From NCBI GenBank assembly GCA_020632695.1, contig JACKFB010000015.1, forward strand, positions 1-64,000: a stretch of 64,000 nt of DNA, read 5' to 3'. A program made the translations under genes and the position numbers. This DNA is from Deltaproteobacteria bacterium (lineage in GTDB: Bacteria; Myxococcota_A; UBA9042; PHBI01; JACKFB01). Positions 9,276 to 18,400 of the stretch are shown piece by piece (the stretch's first letter is position 1; each line of letters starts with the position of its first letter). Under the pieces are notes generated by a model. The model ran no database searches, had not been told where the DNA came from, and saw nothing but the letters and a program-made list of their open reading frames with translations.

Positions 9276-10430
9276 ATGGCCTGGCTGATCGCGGGCGGAG
9301 GGATCGGAGGGCTCGCGGCGGCGATCGCGCTCCGGCGCGCGGGGCGCGAGGTGCAGATCTTCGAGCGGGCCGACGACGTGCGGGCGTCGGGGCAGGGGAT
9401 CACGGTCTCGGTCAACGCGATGGTGGCGCTGGGCGAGCTGGGGCTGGCCGACGCGGTGCTGGCGGCGGGCGTGCGGCTGAGCGGGGCGGAGCTGCGACGC
9501 GCCGACGGCAGGGCGCTGATGCCGCTGCACATGGACGCGATGGAGGCGGCGCACGGGATGCCCTCGGTGGGCATCCTGCGGGGCGCGCTGCTGGGGGTGA
9601 TGCTGGAGGCGATCGGCGCGGAGCGGGTGCGGACATCGGCGCGCTGCGTGGGCTACCGGATGGACGGCGAGGGCGTGGCGATGCGGCTGGCCGGCGGCGA
9701 GGAGGTGCGGGGCGAGGCGCTCATCGGCGCCGACGGCGCGGGGTCGGCGGTGCGGGCACAGCTTCTGGGCGAGGCGGCGCCGCGCTACGCGGGCTACACC
9801 TGCTGGCGCGGCCTGGCGGACGTGGCCGGTGAGGAGCTGGGCGAGGGCGGCTTCTTCGAGATGTGGGGCCGGGGGGCGCGTTTCGGCGGCATCCCGGTGT
9901 CGGCCGACCGGTTCTTCTGGTACGCGGCGGCCAACGCACCGCGCCGCGGCCGCGACGAGGCAGGCGAGGTGATCCCGAGGCTGCGGGCGCGCTTCGCCGG
10001 CTTCGCCGAGCCGGTGGCCACGCTGCTCGCCCGCACGGCGCCCGAGGGGGTGTTGCGCACCGATATCGAGGACCGCCCGCCCACGGCGCGGTGGGGCGAG
10101 GGGCCGGTCACCCTGCTGGGGGACGCGGCGCACGCGATGACGCCGAACATGGGCCAGGGCGCCAGCCAGGCGCTGGAGGACGCCGTGACGCTGGGCCGCT
10201 GCGCCGAGGGCGCGGTGGCCGTGGCGCCGGCGCTCCGCGACTACGAGCGCGCGCGGCGGGCACGCGCGGCGGGCTTCGTCCACGCGTCGTGGTGGGCCGG
10301 GCGGGTGGCCCAGTGGGAGGGCGGTCTGGCGTGTGCCGCTCGGGACGCGGCGATGCGGGTGGTGCCGCGCGCGCTGATGCGCGAGCTGACGGTGCGGGCC
10401 GCGGCCATGACGCGGGTGGGGCCCAGGTGA
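9276..10430 (+). CDS. FAD-dependent aromatic-type monooxygenase
   Basis: 384-aa single-component flavin hydroxylase of the PHBH/salicylate-hydroxylase group. The FAD-binding GGGIGG is at residues 7-12, the DG motif GADGAGSAVR in the middle, and the GD motif LLGDAAHAMTPNMGQGAS near the C-terminus. The ATG at 9276 follows GAGGGAG at 6-7 bases; the earlier in-frame ATGs (9189, 9204) would add sequence outside the family. The stop overlaps the GTG of the next gene (GTGA at 10427-10430), so the two flavoenzymes are probably co-translated. Being upstream of the NRPS/PKS genes it may tailor their product, but a house-keeping or catabolic role is possible. Confidence 0.86.
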   Translation: MAWLIAGGGIGGLAAAIALRRAGREVQIFERADDVRASGQGITVSVNAMVALGELGLADAVLAAGVRLSGAELRRADGRALMPLHMDAMEAAHGMPSVGILRGALLGVMLEAIGAERVRTSARCVGYRMDGEGVAMRLAGGEEVRGEALIGADGAGSAVRAQLLGEAAPRYAGYTCWRGLADVAGEELGEGGFFEMWGRGARFGGIPVSADRFFWYAAANAPRRGRDEAGEVIPRLRARFAGFAEPVATLLARTAPEGVLRTDIEDRPPTARWGEGPVTLLGDAAHAMTPNMGQGASQALEDAVTLGRCAEGAVAVAPALRDYERARRARAAGFVHASWWAGRVAQWEGGLACAARDAAMRVVPRALMRELTVRAAAMTRVGPR

Positions 10431-11515
10431 GCGTGCGAGGGATCCCAGCGGAGGTGCGGCGCCTGGTCGAGGCGGGCATGACCGCGCCGACGGGCGAGAA
10501 CTGTCAGCCCTTCCGCTTCGTCTGGGACGGGCGCGTCCTGGCCGTGACCCATGACCCGGCGCGGGCCCGCCACCGCCTCGACGCCGGCGACCACGCGTCG
10601 CTCATCGCGTTGGGCTGCATGTGGGAGGCCATGGATCTCGAGGCCAGCGCCCTGGACTTGGGCCTCATCGCGACCCTGGCCGGCTCCGGGGTGTCGCCGG
10701 GCAAGCCCTGGCTCACCCTGGAGCCGACGCCCGCGACCCGCACCGCCGATCCGCTGCGCGCCGCGCTGCCCATCCGCACCACCGATCGCCGCCCCTTCCA
10801 GGGCGGCACCCTGGAGGACGCCCGTGACGCCCTCAGCGCCGGCGGTGTGAAGCGGGAGGGAGAGCCGTATCTGCGCCTGGCCGAGCCGGACGACCCGGCG
10901 CTGCGCGCCTTCGTGCTGGCCAGCGACGCCGTGCTGTGGCGCGACCCGTGGACCATCCGCGACGCCCTGCGCTGGGTGCGCTACACCGACGCCGAGGTGC
11001 GGCGCACGCGCGACGGCCTGTCCTGGCGCAACCTCGGCTATCCGCCGGTGGCCTCGCTGGCCACCGCGCTGGTGCGCCGCCTGCCGCCGCTGCTGGCGCT
11101 GGGCCGCCTGGCCGGCGGCCCGCTGGAGACGCGGCGCCTGCTCGCCCGGCAGCTCCGCTCCTCGGCCGCCATCGGCTGCATCGCCCTGCGCACGCCCGGG
11201 CAGGCGGGGCTGGTGGCCGCCGGTCGCCGGGCCATGCGTGCCTGGCTGGCCTTCGCCCGCGCCGGGATGGCCTTCCAGCCACTCTCGCTGCCCTCGCTCT
11301 GCGTCTACAACAGCGTCACCGGGGTGCTGCCCCGCGACCTGCCCGCCGATCTCCGCGCCCACTTCGCCAGCGGCCCCGCGCTGCTCGGCCGCGCCTTCGA
11401 CCTGCCCGCGGACGCGGTCCCGGTGTGGATGTTCCGGGCGGGTCACAACGGTCCGCTGCCCCATGAGGCCCGCTCGCTGCGCCTGCCGCTCGAGGACGTG
11501 CTCAGCGCCACCTGA
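10427..11515 (+). CDS. Acg-type FMN-binding oxidoreductase (nitroreductase superfamily)
   Basis: 362-aa protein related to the Acg/nitroreductase-like flavoproteins. Visible support: an N-terminal helix with APTGENCQPFRF (the nitroreductase 'S/TxxNxQPw' region), then IRTTDRRPF, which is the Arg-x-Thr-x-Arg-x-x-F signature of the Acg branch, and a C-terminal hydrophobic LPSLCVYN segment. The GTG start overlaps the stop of the FAD monooxygenase. Likely role is a two-electron oxidation or reduction; in NRPS/PKS loci such proteins can oxidise azoline rings, but no heterocyclisation domain is present here. The 3' end overlaps the convergent PPTase gene by 14 bp. Confidence 0.72.
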   Translation: MSVRGIPAEVRRLVEAGMTAPTGENCQPFRFVWDGRVLAVTHDPARARHRLDAGDHASLIALGCMWEAMDLEASALDLGLIATLAGSGVSPGKPWLTLEPTPATRTADPLRAALPIRTTDRRPFQGGTLEDARDALSAGGVKREGEPYLRLAEPDDPALRAFVLASDAVLWRDPWTIRDALRWVRYTDAEVRRTRDGLSWRNLGYPPVASLATALVRRLPPLLALGRLAGGPLETRRLLARQLRSSAAIGCIALRTPGQAGLVAAGRRAMRAWLAFARAGMAFQPLSLPSLCVYNSVTGVLPRDLPADLRAHFASGPALLGRAFDLPADAVPVWMFRAGHNGPLPHEARSLRLPLEDVLSAT

Positions 11516-12212
11516 AGAGCCGCACCGCGCCGGGTCTGAAGCGACAGGCCAGGGCGGCCCGGAACCCCGGGCCCGGGTCCAGATCCTCGAGCGACCATGG
11601 CCCCTCGGCCCCCGGTGCCCCCGGCTCGAAGATGGGGCCATCGAGCGCGCTGGCGAGCCCGACGGTGACCCGGCGCAGCGGGTAGCCCAGGCCCTGACCC
11701 ACGGCCTTGATCACGGCCTCCTTGCGGGTCCAGAGCCGCAAGAAGCAGTCTGCGCCGCGGCCCTCCGCGTCTTCGGCCTCCAGCAGCGCGACCTCGGCGT
11801 CGGAGAAGTGCGAGCGGGCGATGCCGGCCCGTTCGGGGACCTCGCGACGCGCCTCCACGTCGACGCCCAGCGCGCCCCCGCGCCCGATGGCCAGCAGGGC
11901 GAGCCCCTCGGTGTGGCTGAGGTTGAAGTCCGGAGCGCCCGAGCCCTCGAGCGCGGGCTTGCCGTGGGGGCCGAGCGTGAAGCGGAGCGCCTGGGGGCTC
12001 CCGCCCGCGTAGCGCCCGAGCAGCTCGCGCAGCCCGCCCCGCGCGGCCTCCCAGGCCCGGGCGTGACGGGCGAAGCGGAAGCGCGCCGCCCGCTCGGCCT
12101 CGTCGGCGGAGAGCAGCCCGCGCCAGGCGTCCATGCGCTCGGGCGAGCCCGGGGTCGCCCAGGCGATGAGGTGGACCTCCTCGTGGCCGAGCCGCGCCTC
12201 GGACGACAGCAT
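11502..12212 (-). CDS. 4'-phosphopantetheinyl transferase, Sfp type
   Basis: 236-aa enzyme that transfers the phosphopantetheine arm of CoA to the conserved Ser of carrier domains. Motifs: FNLSHTEGLALLAIG, GVDVEA (metal-binding Asp/Glu) and WTRKEAVIKAVGQGL, all in the expected order. The ATG at 12212 gives the normal length; a TTG at 12251 is also in frame but less likely. It sits on the opposite strand, back-to-back with the NRPS gene (about 240 bp between starts). It very likely activates the two PCPs and the ACP encoded there. Confidence 0.92.
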   Translation of the reverse strand: MLSSEARLGHEEVHLIAWATPGSPERMDAWRGLLSADEAERAARFRFARHARAWEAARGGLRELLGRYAGGSPQALRFTLGPHGKPALEGSGAPDFNLSHTEGLALLAIGRGGALGVDVEARREVPERAGIARSHFSDAEVALLEAEDAEGRGADCFLRLWTRKEAVIKAVGQGLGYPLRRVTVGLASALDGPIFEPGAPGAEGPWSLEDLDPGPGFRAALACRFRPGAVRLFRWR

Positions 12213-12451
12213 GGGCCAGGCCGCCCAGCCGCTCGGTCCGGCCGGGCTCAACGCCGGCGCCGCGCTCGTACGCGCCGCGGTTCGCGGTGGCCGGCGCCGG
12301 TCCTTGACGCGGTCCGTGGGGCCGTGCGAAAGCTCGGAGGGTTACACATTTGGGACCATGACCTCTCGGAGGGAGGCAGCGCACCTCTGGCAAGGAGCGC
12401 CGTTTTCGCTCGGCCGCGTTGGACGGCCGCCCATACGAGGACGCTCGCGCC
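12213..12451. promoter_or_regulatory. Divergent intergenic region between PPTase and NRPS genes
   Basis: About 240 bp without a credible gene, between divergent starts. It must carry promoters for both genes. A local drop in GC (gttacacatttgggaccatg, around 12340-12361) and the two ctcggagg repeats flanking it (12330s and 12360s) are the only features I see. No consensus sigma-70 boxes can be assigned with confidence. Confidence 0.35.
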
Positions 12452-15400
12452 ATGAGCGAACGTGGCATGAGCATGCGGCTGAGCCCTATGATGCACAACC
12501 CGCCGAGCGCCGCCGCCTCCGCCGGCCTCCCGCCCGCGGCCTGGAACGCGACCGACCGCCCGCGGCCCGCGGGTCTGCGTCTGCACGACCTGGTCCAGGC
12601 CCAGGTGGACGCCCGCCCCGACGCGGTCGCGGTCGTCAGCGGGCACGGGGAAGCGCTGAGCTACGCTGCGCTCGGCCAGCGCGCCGCCGCGGTCCAGGCG
12701 GCGCTGACGGCGCGTGGGGTGGGGCGCGGCGACCGGGTGGGGCTGGCCGTCGACCGCGGCGCCGAGCTGGTGCCGGCGCTGCTGGGGATCCTGCAGGCGG
12801 GCGCGGCGTGGGTGCCGCTGGATCCCAGCCTTCCCGCGGCGCGCCTGGCCTGGCTGGTCGACGACGCGCAGCTCGCCGCGCTGGTCACCGACCCGGCCGG
12901 CGACGCCGCGCTGACGGACGTCGAGGTGCCCCGGGTGCGACTCGGCGAGCTGTCCTCGACCCCGGCCGCAGGCCCGGCGCCGGCGCCGGAGCCGGCCGAG
13001 CCCGACGACGTGGCCGTCCTGATGTACACGTCGGGCTCCACCGGCCGGCCCAAGGGCGCGTTGCTCACCCACCGCGGGCTGGTCAACCTGGTCCTCGGCT
13101 GGGCCGAGGAGCCGGGCCTGGGGCCGGAGGACACGATGCTGGGCCTCTCCAGCATCAGCTTCGACATGTCGATCCTCGACGTGTTCCTCCCGCTCTCGGT
13201 CGGGGCGAGGCTGCGGCTGGTGGACCGGGCGACGGCGCCCGACGGGCTGGCCCTGGCGCGGCTGGCCGAGCAGGCGCAGGCCTCCTTCATCCTGGCGACC
13301 CCCTCGACCTGGCGCCTGCTGCTGGCGGGCGGCTATCGGCCGCCGCGCCCGGTGACCGGCGTGGCGGGCGGCGAGGCGCTGACCCAGGACCTGGTGGCGG
13401 CGTTGTTGGAGCTGGGCGTCCGGCTCTACAACGGCTACGGCGTGACCGAGGCCTGCGCCTGTACCTGCCTGTGGCGTGTCACCGACGCGGCCGCGCCCAT
13501 GCGCATCGGCGCGCCCTCGCCCAACACGAGGGCGTGGGTGCTGGGGCCGGAGGACGAGGTGCTGCCGGTCGGGGTCGAGGGCGAGCTGGTCCTCGGCGGC
13601 GTGGGCGTGGGCTTGGGGTACCACCGTCGCGCCGAGCTGACGGCCGAGCGCTTCACCCCGGACCCGGAGCGACCCGGTCAGCGCCGCTACCGCACGGGGG
13701 ACCGCGCCCGCTGGGAGCCGGAGGGCGTGCTGAGCTTCGTGGGGCGCGACGACGACCAGGTGAAGGTGCGCGGCGTGCGGGTGGAGCTGGGCGAGGTGGA
13801 GGCCGTGCTGCTCGAGGCGCCGGCCGTGGTGGAGGCGTGCGTCGTGCTGAGCGACCGCGGCCCGGGCGACCCCCAGCTCGTCGCGTTCGCGGTGCTGGCG
13901 GACGCGGCCGACGACGCGCTGGAGACGGCGCGGCGTCACCTGGCCGAGCGGCTCCCGGCTGCCTTCGTGCCCGCGCGCATCCACGCCGCCGACGAGCTGC
14001 CGCGCACCGCGAGCGGGAAGCTCGACAGGCGAGCGCTGGTCGAGCGCGAGGGCAGGGGGCTCGCCCCGGTGCGCTCCCGGGTGAGCCCGGCCCCGGGGCT
14101 GGAGGCCCGCATCGCCGCGCTGGTGGCCGAGGTGCTCGGGCTCGGTGACGTGGGCGCGACCGACCCCTTCGTCGCGCTCGGCGGTGCGTCCCTGGCGGCC
14201 ACGCGCCTGCGCCAGCGGCTGCGCGACGAACTCGGCATGGAGATCCCCCTGGCGCGGATCCTCGCTGGCGGCTCGCCCCGCGAGCTGGCGGCCGAGGCCG
14301 GCGGCGCCGAGGCCGAGCCCGGGCCGGCGCCCCTGCCGCGCGACCGCCCGCTGCCGCTGAGCGCCGAGCAGGCCCAGCTCTGGTTCATCCAGGCGCTGGA
14401 CCCGGCGAGCGTGGCGTATCACACGCCGCTCTCCGTCGCCCTGGAGGGGCGGCTGGATGAAGCCGCGCTGGTCACCGCCTGGGCGGCGCTGCTGGAGCGG
14501 CACGAGGTGCTGCGCAGCCGCTGGCGCCTGGTGGACGGCGTCCCGTCGCAGGAGGTGGCGCCCGGCGCGCCCGAGCCCCTGCCGGTGTGGGCGCTGGACG
14601 CGCTGCCCGAGCCCGAGCGGGGCGCCCGCGAGGCCGAGCTCGAGCGGGCGGTCCACCTCGAGCCCTTCGACCTCGAGCGGGGGCCGGTCGTCCGGGCGGC
14701 GCTCTTGCGCTACGGGCCAGAGCGTCACCGGCTGGTCGCCTGCCTGCACCACATCGCCTCCGACGGGGCGAGCCTGGCCGTCCTGCAGGCCGATCTGGGC
14801 GCGCTCTACGCCGCGGCGACGGGGCAGGCGCCGCCGCCTGCGCCCCTGGCCGTGCAGATCGCCGACGTGGCGGCCTGGCAGGCGGGTCGTGACCACGGCG
14901 CGGACGAGGACCTCCGCGCCTGGCGCCGCCGGCTCGACGGGGCCCCCGAGCGCCTCGCCTTGCCGGGCGCCCGCGTGCCGCCGCCCCGCCGCGACGAGCG
15001 CGCGATGGCGTGGCCGGTGGAGCTCGGCGGCGAGGGGGTCGACGCGGCGAGCCGCGCGCTGGGAGCGACGCCCTTCGCGGTGCTGCTGGCGGCCTTCGGC
15101 GCGCTGCTGCGGGTGGAGACGGGGCAGGGCGACCTTGTGCTCGGCACCCTGGTGGCCGAGCGCGATCGACCCGAGACGGCCGCGCTGATCGGGCACCTGG
15201 CCAGGACGGTGGTGCTGCGTCTGGATGTCTCGGGCGAGCCGAGCTTCGGCGCGCTGGTCGAGCGCACACGCTCGACATTGCTGGAGACCTTGAGCGCGGC
15301 CCCCGTCCCCTTCGATCGGCTGGTGGCCGCCCTGAGCCCGGAGCGCGGCCAGGGTCAGCAGCCCCTCTTCCAGACGGTGTTCGCCTGGCAGGACCCACCG

Positions 15401-18400
15401 CTGGAGCCCACGCGTCAGGGCTCGCTCGCCATGCAGGCCCTGGAGGCGTTCCACGGCGCCGCCCCCTTCGACCTGCTGGTCCAGTGCTGGCGGTCCGAGG
15501 CGGGCTACGTCGGCAGCGTCATCCACCGCACCGACCGCCTGCCGGCCGAGGCGGGCCGCGCGCTGGCGCTGCGGCTGCAGGCGCTGGTCTCGGCGCTGAC
15601 TGCGGACGTGGAGGCGCCGGCCTTCGCGCCGCGGGCGGCGGACCTGGCGCTGCAGGCGCGGATCCTGGCGCGCCCGGGCGTCCTGGACGCGCACGTGGGG
15701 CCGCGGCCGCGCCGGGACGGGGGCGTGGACAGGGTGGCCTGGGTGGTCCAGGAGTCGCCCGCCCCGCTGGAGCCCGAGCACGACGTCCGCCTGCTGCCGG
15801 TGGCGCGCCTGCCGCTACGCGAGGACGGCCGCGTCGACCGCGACGCGCTGCGCGATGAGCCGCTGCTCGACGACCGGGCGCTCGCCGCGCTGGCGGGCGA
15901 CCCGGAGACCGCGCGGGCGTTGGTGGTGTCCTTTTCCCGCCGCCGGCCGGCGCTGCACCTCGAGACGCTGCTCGACGACGCCCCACTCACACCCGCCACC
16001 GCAGAGGCGCCCCCCGGGCAGAGCCCCGAGCCCGAGCGGGCCGCGCCTCGGGCTTCCGCCCCGCTGGCGCTGCGCGAGGGGCCGCCGCTGGTCATGCCGG
16101 CCGACGCGCCCACCGACCTGCCCGCCGCGCTGCGGCGCGCCGCTCGGCAGGCGCCCCAGCGCGGAGTGACGCACCTGGAGACCGACGGCAGCGAGCGCTT
16201 CGTCTCGTGGCCCGAGCTGCTGGCCACCGCCGAGCGTGTGGCCGCGGCGCTGCAGGCCGACGGGCTGCGTCCCGGCGACGCGGCGCTGCTGGTGTCGGAC
16301 CGCTCGGCCGACTTCCTGGCCGGCCTGTGGGGCGCGCTGCTGGCCGGCGTGGTGCCGGTGCCGATGGCCCCCACCGCGCGCTGGGAGCCCGAGGTCGGCC
16401 AGGCTCAGCGCCTGGTCGGCGTCTACCGCATGCTCGGCGACCCGCCCATCCTGGCCGGCGGCGGCGTCGGGCAGGGGCTCGACGCCGCCCGCGACGCGCT
16501 GGGGATCCCCGACGCCCGCGTCCGCGACATCGAGGCGCTGGCCCGGACGCCGGGCCGGCCCGCGCCGGTGGCCCTCGAGCCCGACTCGCCCGCCATCTTC
16601 CTCCTCACCTCGGGCAGCACCGGCGTCCCCAAGGCGGTCACCCACGTCCAGTCCACGGTGCTGACCATGCTGGAGGCCTACGGGCGGCGGCACGGGTTCG
16701 GCGAGGACGAGGTCTTCCTCAACTGGCTGGGGCTCGACCATGTGGCGCCGCTCTTCATGGTCCACCTCAGCGCCGTCTGGCAGCGCGCCAGCCACGTCAA
16801 CGCGCCCACCGCCCGCTTCTCGGCGGACCCGGCCCTGGCGCTGGACTGGGCGACCCGCTTCGGCGCCACCTCGACCTTCATCGCGAACTTCGCCTTCGGC
16901 CTCATCGCGGACGCCGCCCAGGGCGCGCCCGCCGGCCGCTGGGACCTGAGTCGCTTCCGGGTGCTGTCCAACGGGGGCGAGTGCATCGTCGCGCGGACGG
17001 CCCGCCGCTTCCTGCAGGTCCTGGCGCCGCACGGGCTGCCCCCGGAGGCGATGGTCCCCATCTGGGGGATGTCCGAGACCGGCTCGGCCACCATCACCGC
17101 CCTGGACTTCCGGCTCGAGACCTCGTCGGACGACGACCCCTTCGTCCCCATCGGCGACCCGGTCGAGGGCTTCGCCATGCGGGTGGTCGACGGCGAGGGG
17201 ACGCTGCTGCCCGAGGGCAGCATCGGGCGCCTGCAGGTGCGCGGTGACCAGCTGCAGCGCGGCTATCACCTCCGGCCCGAGGCCAACCGCGAGAGCTTCA
17301 CCGAGGACGGCTGGTTCGACACCGGCGACCTGGCCTTCATCGACGCCCGCGGCATGAGCATCGCCGGGCGTGCCAAGGACGTCATCATCATCCACGGCGT
17401 CAACTTCTACAGCCACGACATCGAGGCGGTGGTCGAGGGGGTGCCGGGCGTCTCGCGCTCGTTCGTGGCGGCGTGCCCGGTGCGTCCGGCCGGCGCCGAC
17501 ACCGATCAGGTCGCCATCTTCTTCGCGCCCGAGGACGCCGACGACGAGGCGCTGCCCGAGCTGTGCGCGCGGATCCGCGGGGCGGTGGCGCGCGAGGCCG
17601 AGGTGGCCGTGTCCTACCTGCTGCCGGTGGCCCGCGAGAGCATCCCCAAGACCGAGATCGGCAAGATCCAGCGCCCGCGGCTGCGAAAGGCCTTCGAGGC
17701 CGGCGAGTTCGACGCGCTGAGGCTGCGGGTCGACGCCCTGTGTCACGGGCCCAGGACCGTGCCCGACTGGTTCTTCGCGCCGGTGTGGCGGCCGCGAGAG
17801 GCGGCGCCCGACGCGGAGCCGCCCACCGCGCTGCTGGTGGTCGGCGGCGCGCCCGCGGTGGCCGGGGCGCTGGGCCGCGCGTCGTCCGACGCGGGGGCGG
17901 GCGCCGTCGAGCGGGTCTCGGTGGAGGCGCTGGCCGACCGCCTCGAGCCGTGGCGCTCGGGGGCGGGCGAGCGCCCGGCGGTGGTGCTGCTGGCGCCGGA
18001 GCCCGGAGAGGCCCCCCGCGATCCCGAGGCGCTGCTGGAGGCGGCCCTGGATCGGTGTGAGGGCCTCATCGCCCTGGCGCGCGCGCTCGAGCCGGCCGGC
18101 GAGCGGCCGCTGCGGCTGGTGGTCGAGACGCGCCTCGCCGAGCTGGCCGCGCCGGGCGACCCGGGCTCGGTGGCCGACGCGCCGCTGCTCGGCCTCTGCG
18201 CCAGCCTCGGGCACGAGGTCCCGGCCCTGGACCTTCGGCACGTGGACCACGACCTGCAGCACCCCGACGCGGTGGCCGCGTTGATGCTCGACGAGCTCCG
18301 GCTGGCCACGCGCGGCGAGGTGGACGTGGCCTGGCGCGGAGGGCGCCGGCTGGTGCGCCGGCTCGACCGGGTGCGCTTCGAGCCGGGGGCCCGCCTGCCC

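Noticed and set aside
12248..15781. 1,177-codon minus-strand frame opposite the NRPS
   Set aside because: Shadow of the A and C domains; no motif, signal peptide or ribosome site.
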